DNA of 64,000 nt from Neurospora intermedia (Eukaryota; Ascomycota; Sordariomycetes; Sordariales; Sordariaceae), in the NCBI GenBank assembly GCA_037102815.1, contig BTPP01000006.1, forward strand, positions 1,426,001 through 1,490,000. The letters run 5' to 3'. Positions 32,901-42,361 of this stretch are shown one piece after another. Within the stretch, counting starts at the first letter, position 1. Each line of letters starts with the position of its first letter. A model generated the notes under the pieces. It did not search any database. It was not told the DNA's origin and saw only the letters and a list, made by a program, of their open reading frames with translations. The position numbers were made by a program, and so were the translations under genes.

Positions 32901-33022
32901 TCACTGCCGTGCTTGAGGAGGCCATCGCGGCTGAGGCTCAGGAGAGCAGCCGCAAGGTCGACCCCCGCAAGGAGATTGAGAGGCTCAAGGAGGATGGCCG
33001 CTATGTCCTTGAGGTGTACTAG
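29930..33022 (+). CDS. Sulfite reductase (NADPH) flavoprotein alpha subunit, MET10-like
   Basis: An intronless 1030-aa frame, the usual length for fungal MET10. The N-terminal half is a pyruvate:ferredoxin-oxidoreductase-like region (for example SPFVAHVAAADYSAEQGLGA), typical of fungal alpha subunits and without a canonical flavodoxin domain. The C-terminal third is a cytochrome-P450-reductase-like FAD/NADPH module: RREYSIAS (about residue 812, FAD), GLGTGLAPFRAF (about 883, NADPH ribose/pyrophosphate) and YLCGPTWPVPD (about 981). It transfers electrons from NADPH to the siroheme beta subunit, which reduces sulfite to sulfide in the cytosol. Codon use is extremely C-biased, indicating high expression. 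This also creates a long antisense open frame that is not a gene. The ATG sits in CAAGATGCC. Confidence 0.95.
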   Translation: MPSLSSISGPTYVNSQLLVQQTAYKLSDKIFSYSPETFDLDVAVKEWAEANEKNVHGETTTVVPLQTRAGAGAFALGYIFSKDFDLAKRHVPQTLLAPSLSLRHLRSSLDQLALLYGVSSPFVAHVAAADYSAEQGLGADYATALQIAEDLGLALVSSSSAYEVQHMSLLATLLASVLPTLHIYDGIRTARESLRVVDALGEAHIADIYAKISKEAAALNKRLDTAGKVVELLKAFNNELGTSYAPFEYHGHEAPETVLVVFGSAEAQLAKQVASALAAEGKKVGTIVVRVYRPFVEEAFLEVLPASVRQIAVLGQVADAAAVEDANVQSALYSDVLTAVSFTDKLSQAPEVVDVRYAVTDAHTPSSIASIFNKLTSKGEAESVAFSLTAVEEAQQYVFWDVDNSSAAASASAVGKLLETEQSNNVYVHQTYDNLVQGGVVRTDIRVSQKSIEAPYPVESADVVFVGEEKLLKEIAIVKGVKAGGKLIVRLPNFKEDELEKRIPAAAQKEIQEKGIELYVLDSSSSPALEKEAGLLVDVAFLRVARADITKFDSLSADQTALTEAVNALDQSVRKVEVPAKWAEVENTVAPLVDSVKPNSFVAFQKEEEEETSSLENWQSAAKGFAFKEAYGTQNQLRPDLTVKTYTIKVKENRRLTPTDYDRNIFHIEFDLGDSGLTYNIGEALGIHADNDPEQVLQFIQAYGLNADDLVQVPSREDPAVLETRTVYQSLVQNVDILGKPPKRFFEALAQFATDEEEKKKLERLGSKEGADEFKRLTEEDTVTYVDVLDMFKSAHPDFNDLVRIVDPTKRREYSIASAQAVTPNSVTLMIVVVNWVDTKGRTRYGHATRYLSGLAPGSTITASVKPSVMKLPVKDTAPLIMAGLGTGLAPFRAFVQYRAMQKAQGKEIGSILLYLGSRHQREEYLYGEEWEAYLDAGVITLLGAAFSRDQPEKIYIQDRMRQTVTDIVKAYIKEEGSFYLCGPTWPVPDVTAVLEEAIAAEAQESSRKVDPRKEIERLKEDGRYVLEVY

Positions 33023-33704
33023 ACGTGTCTTTTCTATTTAGAGTATCTGTGTGCCATGTGTTCTTGAGCGTGTTTGTATGTATGGGACTTGGTTGAACAA
33101 AATCTGGGTTGGGCGGTATTTTGGCAATGATATCTGGACAAAAGCAATTCATTTAATTGGCTCCAACATGATCACCTACCCACATGGTGAAACCACCTAG
33201 TGAATAGTGAATGATGAATGGTGAACTGTGAACGTCACTGGAGAAATCTCGGAATGTGGTTGTTCGTTTGGGGGCAAAGGGGTGCGCCCCTACAAAGCCT
33301 CTAGAATACAAAGCAGGGAAGGGCCGTGTCTACCCCGCATTTTGCACACACCCCGGACTGTCAATGGAGTAGCTCCGTAGATCCGGGGAACAGTTGTTAA
33401 ACGACAGCTGCACTTCCCCTCACAACAACCACTTATTCCCGGAAACCACTAGCCGTCGGTCTACTGCGATATAGGAAGATTGGGGTAAAGGAGCTGAGGG
33501 GAACCGAGGGGAGCCGAGGTGATGACCTATGAAGCCCAAGATGGTTCACCGTCTCCGAGTGTCGGTGACGACTTCTTCTTCTTCTCCGCGGTTCATTGTT
33601 TCTGGCAGTTGACAGGAGAAATCTCAGCTATTCTTGCCCTTTACAGTTTCTATCTAATCATTACATACAGACCCGAATAATCACGGTTCAATCAGTATAC
33701 AAAC
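33023..33704. other. Intergenic between sulfite reductase and HOT gene
   Basis: No gene. A degenerate 7-base tandem series (GTGAAT/GTGAAC type, five copies) lies at 33198-33233. The final 100 bases are probably the leader of the next gene. Confidence 0.45.
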
Positions 33705-35405
33705 ATGAGCGCAGCTATTCGTGTTGTGCCCGGTGTAAGTCACTCCACGATACATCCCCCAAGACAAGACAGAGTGACGTAGGTAGATCTGTAACTGACT
33801 ATTTACAGAGGGCAGCCAGAGCAGTCAACTTGCTCAAGACAGTTCAATACACCCATCCTCCATCATGTCCATGCCACTCCAACCCAGGCTATCACCAAAA
33901 CCAGACCCGGTCAACCGTGTCCCGATACAACGACAGGACCTCCCGGCGTAACTATGCCACTCCCCAAGACACCTCCCAACTGAAGGAGTACGCCTTTGAA
34001 ATGGCTGCCTCCTCCATCCGCTTTGGCCCTGGCGTCACGCAAGAAGTCGGCATGGACATTGCCAACCTCAACCCCACCGGCACCGTCGCCGTCATCACCG
34101 ACTCAACCGTCGAGAAGCTCGACGCCATGCGCCAAGTCCGCGAGTCTCTCGACCGGGAAGGCATCAAGTACAAGATCTTCAACAAAGTCAAGGTCGAACC
34201 CAAGGACTACTCCGTCAAGGAAGCCATCGACTGGGCCCGTACCACGGGCGACTACTCCGTCTACCTAGCCGTCGGCGGTGGCTCCGTCATCGACACCGCC
34301 AAGCTTATGAACCTGTACTCTGTCTACAAGGACGCCGACTTCATGGACTTTGTCAATGCCCCCTTAGGTAAGGGGCGTCCAGTGGACCGGAAGCTCCACC
34401 CGCTCATTGCCGTCCCAACCACGGCGGGCACAGGCAGTGAGACCACCGGCACGGCCATTTTTGACTTGGTAGCCAAGAAATCCAAGACGGGTATCGCCCA
34501 CCGCAACCTCAAGCCCTACCTGGGTATCTGCGACCCGCTAAACACGCGGACGATGCCGAGTGCTGTGAAGGCTAGTTCGGGGCTGGATGTACTTTGTCAT
34601 GCGCTGGAAAGTTACACGGCTATTCCATTCAACGAGCGGACGCCGAGACCAACGAATCCGATTCTCAGACCGGCGTATCAGGGCGCCAATCCCATTAGTG
34701 ATATCTTCTCTCTAAACGCGCTGAGGCAGACGGTCAAGTATTTGCCTAGGAGCGTAAAGGATCCGGAGGATACTGCGGCACAGACCGAGATGTTGCTGGC
34801 GGCAACGTTGGCAGGTGTGGGATTTGGTAATGCAGGTGTGCATTTGTGTCACGGTGCGTCACTGTCTTTTTCTTTTGTTTTTCTTTCCTTGTCTCTTCAT
34901 CCTCCTGAGTCATCATGCTTCTTGTGTAACCATTCCCTTGACTCATCATCATCATCGCTGACACTTTTCGCAAGGCATGTCCTACCCCATCTCCTCCCAA
35001 AACATTGCCTCCTACAAACACGCCGGCTACGACGTCCCGCACCCAATCATCCCACACGGCGTCTCCGTCGCCGTGACAGCGCCCGCGGTCTTCAAGTTTA
35101 CAGCTGCTTCAAATCCGGACAGACACCTTGCCGCCGCCGAAGCCTTTGGGGTGGATATCTCCAACGTCAAGCGCGAGAGCGCTGGCGAGGTTTTGGCAGA
35201 GGCCATCGCCAAGTTCCTGGCTGACTTGGGAGATCAACCCGCTGGTCTGAAGGCTTTGGGCTTCGGAAGGGAACATGTCGAGCAGTTGGTCGAGGGAACG
35301 ATTCCCCAGGCAAGAGTCTTGATGTTGGCCCCAGGACTGGCGAAGGAGTTGCAGGCGGAGAGGGAGCAGTTGGGACGGTTGTTTGAGGATGCGTTGGAAC
35401 ATTAA
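33705..35405 (+). CDS. Hydroxyacid-oxoacid transhydrogenase (iron-type alcohol dehydrogenase)
   Basis: Three exons, 33705-33734, 33809-34853 and 34975-35405 (introns 74 and 121 nt), give 501 aa. The N-terminus (MSAAIRVVPG|RAARAVNLLK...) resembles a mitochondrial presequence. The dehydrogenase core carries VAVGGGSVIDTAKLMNLY (nucleotide binding), PTTAGTGSETTGTAIFD, and the metal-binding histidine regions CHALESY and GVHLCHGMSYPISSQN, with VPHPIIPHGVSVAV near them. The last two places show the ADHFE1/HOT subfamily, which oxidises 4-hydroxybutyrate to succinate semialdehyde while reducing 2-oxoglutarate to 2-hydroxyglutarate, with no free NAD turnover. The CHG|MSYPIS join spans intron 2 and confirms the splice. 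The long first ORF upstream of 33705 is leader plus intron read-through. Confidence 0.93.
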
Positions 35406-35822
35406 TCATGGGTGTCTGGTGCGGCAAAGGTGGTGCCTACGTCTATGGATAATGGGGGATGGTTTGGGTTGGGTTGATATATCGGGGTTAGGTTGTTAGG
35501 TAGAGGTATGCTGGTAGATGCAGACTGCATGAATCGACGCGGATATCTGCAACAACGATGAGTTGGGAAGAAAAGGGGGATCTCGCTTGTCTGAGCCAAC
35601 TTCCTTATTTGTGCCTTCTTTTCACTCCCTCCTCCTCCTCCTCTTCGTCTTCATCGCATCATCCCATCGACAGCACTGCCCGTTATCAAGTTCAAATCAT
35701 GAACAGCATCTAAGCGATACAAAAGATGATCTTGAACGAACAACTCTTCTAAACTTCTTTCCTCCCTTCTTAACTCTTTGCTGTCTCTTTACTTTGCCTT
35801 CCTCCCAGCTTAATTGCAAAGG
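35406..35822. other. Spacer between HOT and orphan gene
   Basis: Contains the 3' flank of the transhydrogenase gene and a long pyrimidine-rich leader (from about 35600) for the following gene. No other gene seen. Confidence 0.4.
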
Positions 35823-37469
35823 ATGTATTCATCATCTAACTCAGAGGTCACCGAGCCTACATCCACCCCTTCCCAATTCTCCCAGCTCTTCAGCTGTCTC
35901 ACCTCTACGATGCCGTCCCCTACAGAACCCCCTAGGCCTTGGGGGACCAACGCCATCAACCACGTCAGCGACACTAATAAGGACAGAAGTGCACCCAACC
36001 CCAACCCCAGTTGCTCTGGGACACATCCATTTTCGTTTTCGCTTTCACTTTCAGCCGAATTCGAACATGCAGGAATACTCTCTACGGCTCCTGGTGAGGC
36101 GTTGCCGGGTACCTTTATGATCACCGACGAACACCGCAGAGATGATCATGATGATCATGATGAAGAACGTGAAGAAGAAGACGAGATTCTCTTCATGCGA
36201 CCGACCCCTAACAGCAGCCACGTCTCCAGCTTACGGGTTGGCACTATCTCCCGAAGCAGATATAGCATGTTAGGGACCACGCAACGGGACGAGGAAGATG
36301 AGAGTGACAGTGAAAGTGATGGAGGCGCTCCCCTCTTCACGCCGCCGTCTAGAGATAATAAAACCCTCCAGATCGGCAACAGCAGCCACGAAGAAAACCG
36401 ACGGGCCAAAAGATTCGATGGTTCAAAAGATCTCGGTCGTCCAGCACAACATGAACTGGTTGACAGACATCATCATCATCATCATCATCAACAGTCCCAG
36501 CACGGCCACCACCGGGCCAAGAATTCAAACATAAAAGCAGATGCTGCTGCTCAAATCATACACTACCATTGTCGACCCAAGACGCTACTTGCCTCGTTTC
36601 GTCCTGGGATTCCATTACCGCTAGGAGTTCGAACCGAACCTGATTATGATGCCCATCCTGCGTACTTTTCGACGCGCTTTATAGTCAAACGCGCTGTGGC
36701 GCGGGTGCAGGCACGAAGACTCAACCGTTCCTCTTCTATGAATCATTTTGGGGGGAACGAATCGTTGATAGATGGCATTGGCCGGCAGCAGACGAACGAC
36801 GTCGAACAGCATCATATCAAAGGTAGAGGTAGAGGTACTTACTACAAATCCCCTGCAAGCCCTCCTTCTGTTATAACCCGGCAAGCCTTCAGTCCGCTCA
36901 CCACCATTACGACTACTAGAAAAACCAACTACTGCTCCAGACCGCCCCCGCCCACTACCACTATCACCGCGCCCCCCACCGAAAATCCCACAACCGGAAC
37001 TTCCACTACTACTAGAAAAACCAACGACTGCTCAGTCCAACTAGGTCCCTTCACCCTCTCCCCTTCCGACGTCGCTCTCCTCGCTTCGTCTGAAGCTTCC
37101 TTCAAGCGACTTACGACTCCCAAGTTCCATCTTGCTTTTAACAGCCGTAGAAGTAGTAATTACTCTCAGCGGGTATCTCCGTTGGTTTTAGATAGTGTAG
37201 AGGGATGGACGGATGTTTCGGTTGATGTTGGACCTAAGTTTGGGCTGAAGAAGAAGGAGGAGAATATGAAGGAGGTGGAGGAGGAGGAGGAGGAGGGGGA
37301 GGAAGAGGGAGAAGAGGGAGAAGATGAAGAAGAGTGGGAGTGGGTGGATCATCCAATGGATGAGTATCGCATAGGGTGTATGGATAATCCTATCGCGGGG
37401 AGAGGAAGGGGGTATGCGAGGAATGGTGGGTTTGGAAGTAGGGAGGAGGAGAAAGAGGAGCGAAGGTAA
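35823..37469 (+). CDS. Disordered orphan protein
   Basis: An uninterrupted frame of 548 aa from the ATG at 35823, preceded by a CT-rich leader ending GCAAAGG. Almost entirely low complexity: Ser/Pro/Thr-rich N-terminus, acidic patch (EEREEEDEILF), a 7-residue His run, a duplicated TTTRKTN(Y/D)CS segment, and a C-terminal Glu-rich tract. Two short segments look ordered, IHYHCRPKTLLASFRPGIPLPLG and FIVKRAVARVQARR. I recognise no domain. An unrecognised intron could trim it. Coding status is supported by frame length and the sequence of distinct compositional blocks. Confidence 0.6.
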   Translation: MYSSSNSEVTEPTSTPSQFSQLFSCLTSTMPSPTEPPRPWGTNAINHVSDTNKDRSAPNPNPSCSGTHPFSFSLSLSAEFEHAGILSTAPGEALPGTFMITDEHRRDDHDDHDEEREEEDEILFMRPTPNSSHVSSLRVGTISRSRYSMLGTTQRDEEDESDSESDGGAPLFTPPSRDNKTLQIGNSSHEENRRAKRFDGSKDLGRPAQHELVDRHHHHHHHQQSQHGHHRAKNSNIKADAAAQIIHYHCRPKTLLASFRPGIPLPLGVRTEPDYDAHPAYFSTRFIVKRAVARVQARRLNRSSSMNHFGGNESLIDGIGRQQTNDVEQHHIKGRGRGTYYKSPASPPSVITRQAFSPLTTITTTRKTNYCSRPPPPTTTITAPPTENPTTGTSTTTRKTNDCSVQLGPFTLSPSDVALLASSEASFKRLTTPKFHLAFNSRRSSNYSQRVSPLVLDSVEGWTDVSVDVGPKFGLKKKEENMKEVEEEEEEGEEEGEEGEDEEEWEWVDHPMDEYRIGCMDNPIAGRGRGYARNGGFGSREEEKEERR

Positions 37470-37964
37470 GAAGACAATACTAATACTTGTGGAGGTACTA
37501 CTCACACGGGTAGTAAGTCTAGTGTCGCTCAGCCATCTGGACGGTCGGACTTTTTGTTGGAGGAGAATAGCGTTGATATTGATGAGGGGTTTGCTGATAT
37601 TTGTCCTGGTCGTGTGATGAAGAAGCAAGCGTAAAATGAAAAGTGACGGAAAAGAGACTTGGATAATTTCGAGAACGTCATTTGGATACCGAGAGGAAAG
37701 CGCGATAGTAATCCGCGTATGGGATCCAAAGTGGCAATTTAAGTGTATACTTGGAAAAAAATCGATTGTACAGATGTCTGTCATTCCTACAAGTGAATCG
37801 AATAGAGATAGACCTCATGGAAGGAGGTTGAATACATACTGCCATGTTGGGAATATCTCCAAATTGCCCAACGTCTCTTGTACCTTCAAAGTTCACTCAC
37901 AGTTGTAGTCCCCTCATAACTCCTAGCAACCTGGGTAATCCAACAACAACGCCATCAAATAAGC
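37470..37964. other. Convergent 3' spacer
   Basis: Lies between the 3' ends of the orphan gene (+) and rap1 (-). No gene or strong structure seen. Confidence 0.4.
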
Positions 37965-40900
37965 TCATGCCAAGTACCGACTATCATCCCTCCTTCTCGA
38001 TTTACCCAACATATCCATCTTTTCAAAGTAAATCATCCGCACCTTCATCCTCTTGCGTCCATGCTTCTCCAACAATCTCTTCTCCACCTCTTTCGCCTCC
38101 TCATCCATCTTCTTCCCCTTCTTCATCCTCCTCTCCCACCTCTCAAGCAACCGCAACCCCTCATCGTCAGTCTCCGTCCAAATCCCCGGCACATTATTCG
38201 GCAACCCCCCTCCGGACTCCAACGCATCGATTGCCCTACCGGCCACAAGAGGATCGTGCGTTGTCGCCCGCATGCCCCGGACGCAGTGCCGCTGCTTGTA
38301 GCCGAGGGCGAGGTAGCGGTTGATGATGGCTAAGGGATCTTCCGAGGCAATGCCGTCGCCTAGGTCCCGGCCGGTGTGAGGTGGTGGTTTTGGTGGGGCT
38401 GTGGATTGTGGATGTGGTTTTTGGTGGCGGTCTTGGTGGCCGGCGGAGGCTGCGAGGGAGGATCGTGAAGCAGAGGGTTGGGGAGGGGCATGAGAGGATG
38501 CTTGTGGTTGTGCCTGGTGTTGGATTTGGCGTGGTGATGTACGGCGCAGGTTGCTGCTGCCTTCGTCGTCTGCGGCGTAGGGATCGGGGGGAATACGGAA
38601 GCGAGGTGGTGGGCTACGAGAGGCAGGTGCGCTATCTCTTGGGGGAAGTTGTCTGCGAGCTGTTGGGATTTCTATGGAGGGGCGAGGGACAGAAACAGGG
38701 ATGGGAGAGCGTCTTTGCTCGGGAGGAGGCCGAGGAGAGTCGATGGGCGGGCCGAAGGCGTCGCTGCTTGAATCGGAGTCCGAGTCTGAGGAGATATATT
38801 GGGCCTGTGTCGGTGAGCTTGGTTGGGGAGCAGATTTTTTCTGCGCTGATGAAAGCTCTTGCGATCTAAGGGCTGAAGAAGATCGTAGGGACGAAGCCTC
38901 TTCCACTGTGGGCTGCCAGGGTTGTTGTGGCTGTGTGATGAACGGGTCTTCATCCTCCTCCCTGTACTCATCCACTCCATCGTCTTCCCCATCATCTCCA
39001 AAGATGGGCATATCGTCAGCAGCATCGTCCTCGTTGTCTTTGTTGATCAGGGCGACATCGGCAGCCAGTTTTGGCCTGGAGGTTGCTTCCGGAATTGGTG
39101 GGAGCGGAGATTGCCATCTCTTAGGCGGCGATTCTGGGACCTCGTCCTCCACATCGTATCGTGGTCGCTTACTTGTCATTCTGTCCAGCGGGGAGGTCAT
39201 CATCTGATCAGAGTTCCTCTTCAAAGCCCCTGAAGATTTGAGGGCCCCTATGATGGGAATGGGTGGAGAGGACCTAAACTCGGTGGTATTGGGGTCTTGC
39301 CGTAGGGTAGTGTCTTCTGCTTCATTAGCATCATCCTCCTCTTCTTCCGCCACAATTTTGTCATTGTCCACCTCTTCGCTCTCTTCTTCTTCTTTTTCTT
39401 CTTTTTCTTCTTTTTCTTCTTCTTCTTCTCCCTCTTCTTCTTCTTCTTCTTCCTCCTCCTCTTCTTCTTCTTCTTCTTCTTCTTCTTCTTCTTCCTCGCT
39501 ATCCTCGTCTGTCCCGTGATTGAGCTCAAATGATTGGCCTTCCTGAAACTCCTTGTAATAGTTTTCGAATTCAGCAAGGTGTTCCTGGAATGCTGTTTGT
39601 AGTTGGTTGGGAACATCTGGCTCGGCGATCCAGTCAAAGTCCAACAGTTCAGCAATCTCTTGCCAGTCCCGTGCATTGGCAGGCACGTCCTGTTCCGTAA
39701 CCGCCGTCCATAGATCCCACATGTCAACAGCTTTACCCCCAATTGTTACCCAAGTGACTGGATTGGCCTCGATGGCCTCTTTATACCGGTTGAGATATAC
39801 GTAGAACTGCTCTCTCGGTGTTTGTGTGGGCTCCGAAACTCCCTCTGCAAGTGGGTGTCCGAGATCAACGGACCCTTCATCCTCACTATACTGCTGAGAC
39901 TGGGACTCAAAGGCAGGTGCACAAGCCCATCGGACCAAAGCACCCTGTGCAAGAGCCTGGAACATGATTAAACTTTGCCGCTCGGGGTCTTGTTTCCGGG
40001 CCTGGTAAGATCGCCAGGCTCGTTGAATGATAGAAGCACTCTTAATCTTCTTCTTTTCTCCATGAACCAAGCGAGCTCGCTTGTTTATTTCTTCGAGCCG
40101 CGAAGGTGTCGAGCGAGGCGGGGAGTGTTTGTGTGCAGAGCTTGTAATTGTAGCTTTTACAGGGCCCATGGGTGAGCTCCAGCTCTTTGTAGGGACGTCC
40201 TGACGCGTTCGGTGCACAGCTGCTGAAAGTCGTCTCTTAGTCGCGGCTTGATCAGCACTCTGAGGCGTCGCCTTTACTTGGGTGTGAATGGTAGCCCTTG
40301 GAGTTGGCCTAGGAAGGCTGGGCTCAGGAGGATTCGGGGCGGCAGGATCATCTTCGTCCAGGATCGTTGTAGCCTGTAGGATTCGAACCCATCTGTTTCG
40401 CCAAGACTGCCAACTGTGACGTGGGTGTTGCTCCGCGAACACCTTGTAGATGAGGTTCCCCTGTAAGCTTTCTCCTTGCCGTTTCATCTGCTTGAGGTAT
40501 CCGATCAAATCCTCGTCATCTTCTTGGGTGAAGGTAACTTTGCCGGTGGCGGGTGCAGATACAGCCTGTGAGCGGTCTGGGGCTGGTGTGTGTACTGTGG
40601 CAGTTATTGCGGGAGGCGTGCCGGGTCTGACATTCTCCTCTTTGCGGACGGGTGCAGGGGCCTGAGAAGGCGGTGGTGCTGGTGGTGGCGGCTGATAGTT
40701 TTGAGGAAGCAGTTCAGCTAGACCGTGCCTGTGTTGATGATCGTATTGCTTCTTGAAGCGATCTTTCCATGACTGCCATGTGTGTCGGGGGTACTTTTCG
40801 GCAAGGTCGATATAGATCTGGTTGCCGCGGATAGAGGCGCCTGACCTCTCCTTCTCCAAGACCCAATGAATCAGAAGGTTGTCGTCCTGTGGTGTATAAG

Positions 40901-41341
40901 GGGTCCGGGTGCTCTTGGTAGACGTGGCCGAGCCGCCAGGACGCACTCCCTTGGCAGTGGCATGGTCGATTGTATAAAGGTCTCTGTCGGCCAGCTGACC
41001 CTCATTGATGGAATCTGTGATGTACTTCCAAGATAGAGAGCCAGCAGGGGCAAAATTTTTCTTGGCATGGTCTGCAATGAGAATATCTGCATTCTTTTCC
41101 AGTTCTACCTTTTTCCCTCCATGGGCCTATGTGAGGTGTCAGTGATGTGGTCAGGCGCAGACAAAACAATTGCGCAACATACCTTGACTGAACCAACTAA
41201 GGACTGGCGAGCTGGCACTTTTAGGGAGATCCAAAACTTGAGTCCCTTGAAAAGAGTGCCCTCGGATTGAGTTTGGTTGTTGTTCCCATCCGGAGTCTGA
41301 TTGGCCAAGGCCCCTTCGTACACGATTCCGGCTGACGGCAT
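37965..41341 (-). CDS. rap1: Telomere protein RAP1 homologue
   Basis: Exons 41183-41341 and 37965-41126 with a 56-nt intron give 1106 aa. An N-terminal BRCT domain (about residues 10-115: FKGLKFWISLKVP, ADILIADHAKKN, SWKYITDSI) is followed by two Rap1-type Myb domains, about 127-183 (PYTPQDDNLLIHWV...HTWQSWKDRFKK) and 253-305 (FTQEDDEDLIGYLK...HSWQSWRNRWV). A motif IQRAWRSYQARK fits the IQ consensus near residue 418. A glutamate tract spans about 593-641. The C-terminal RCT domain (about 986-1095: PLAIINRYLALGYK, GIWTETDDEGLRLLE) is the protein-interaction module. BRCT-Myb-Myb-RCT order identifies RAP1, which binds shelterin partners or telomeric DNA to protect chromosome ends and regulate silencing. 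Divergent from the SWF1-like gene. Confidence 0.93.
39366..39500 (-). repeat. TTC/TTCC-rich microsatellite encoding polyglutamate
   Basis: An imperfect (CTT)n/(TCC)n tract of about 130 bases inside rap1, translating to roughly 40 glutamates with a few Gly and Lys. It is likely length-variable between strains. Confidence 0.9.
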
Positions 41342-41367
41342 CTTGAAGTGTGACTGATGGGCTATTG

Positions 41368-41377
41368 CCCTAACCCT
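41368..41377 (-). promoter_or_regulatory. TTAGGG-type double motif at rap1 start
   Basis: CCCTAACCCT on the plus strand (AGGGTTAGGG in the rap1 direction), 27 bases upstream of the rap1 ATG. The location would suit binding by a TTAGGG-recognising Myb factor. Confidence 0.4.
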
Positions 41378-41844
41378 GAGTCTGAGCTCTTGCAGTCACT
41401 TGACAGCGCAAGGAAAAACAAGGGCTTCATCTGTACACTTTAATTCATAGCTGTGAATGGCGGAAGGCTTGGGTGTAGAGCGTGGTTAGTTTGTTGATTT
41501 ATTATAGGTGTTTGGCGAATTTGGCGATGGCCTCACTTTGTTGTTGTTGTGAGCGTGGCGTCCGTTGGGCACAGTCAAAGTGAAGCGTGCGTTGGCGGGC
41601 GGGCAGATCACGGTGGGCCAACCAACTTGGAGCAGTCCGAGGAGTGAAAAGCAGATGATAGGGGAAGAAGTTGTACCTCAAAATGGATGTTTGATGAAAG
41701 CATTCGATCGATGTCAGCATCAGAATGGAACCTTCCACCGGGTTATGTGTGAACCGCCGTGCCTTCCCTCTCTCTTTGTCTGCGCGTGTTTGGCGTGGAG
41801 ATTCGACCCTTCGTCGCGCTCTCACGGGGACAAACAGGGCTCTG

Positions 41845-41856
41845 ACCCTAACCCTA
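41845..41856 (-). promoter_or_regulatory. Two telomere-type repeats in rap1/SWF1 promoter
   Basis: ACCCTAACCCTA on the plus strand is exactly two units of the TTAGGG telomere repeat. It lies about 505 bases upstream of both divergent start codons. Confidence 0.45.
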
Positions 41857-42361
41857 CAGGGCTTTGAATCTCAAATAAATCTCCCCCACGGGGCATCCAA
41901 AACAACAGAATGTCAGTCTTGGCATCGACGACGACGAGTGAGGTGGTCCGAGCTGCCAAGTCACAGAGCTGACCTTCACTCGGTCCATCGGTCTTTGCGT
42001 TTGTCACTCCATTGTCCCAATGATTCCTCCCATATCCTCCTCTTCTTACTTCTGATTCTTGCTATATTTTTTTTATTCTGTTCATAAAGTCTTTCCTTGG
42101 CGATTCCCAGTTCATTCCTCTCGGTTTGCCCCTCCTGAGAACAGCTGTATGTTGACAGGGGTGTTCGCTGGCCGAGACACCCGCGGCCTCACAAAGAGAC
42201 GAGACCCAACTTCACCTTTGGAGGTACCAACTGAACTGGAAACATTACCCTCCACCCTTCGAACTGATCGATTTGGGCAAGACTCATCCATAATTACCAA
42301 CTCGTATTATGATTCTCACCTCCCGGACAACAAGTGAAGGAAAAAAAGGGGACTCGACACC

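Larger units (their letters stand above)
41342..42361. other. Divergent promoter region, rap1/SWF1-like
   Basis: 1.02 kb between the two start codons with no supported gene. It contains two TTAGGG-type double motifs (41368-41377 and 41845-41856), one close to the rap1 ATG. Confidence 0.5.

Noticed and set aside
33596-33704. Long first frame upstream of the transhydrogenase ATG
   Set aside because: It reads through leader and intron 1; the spliced start at 33705 gives a plausible mitochondrial presequence.
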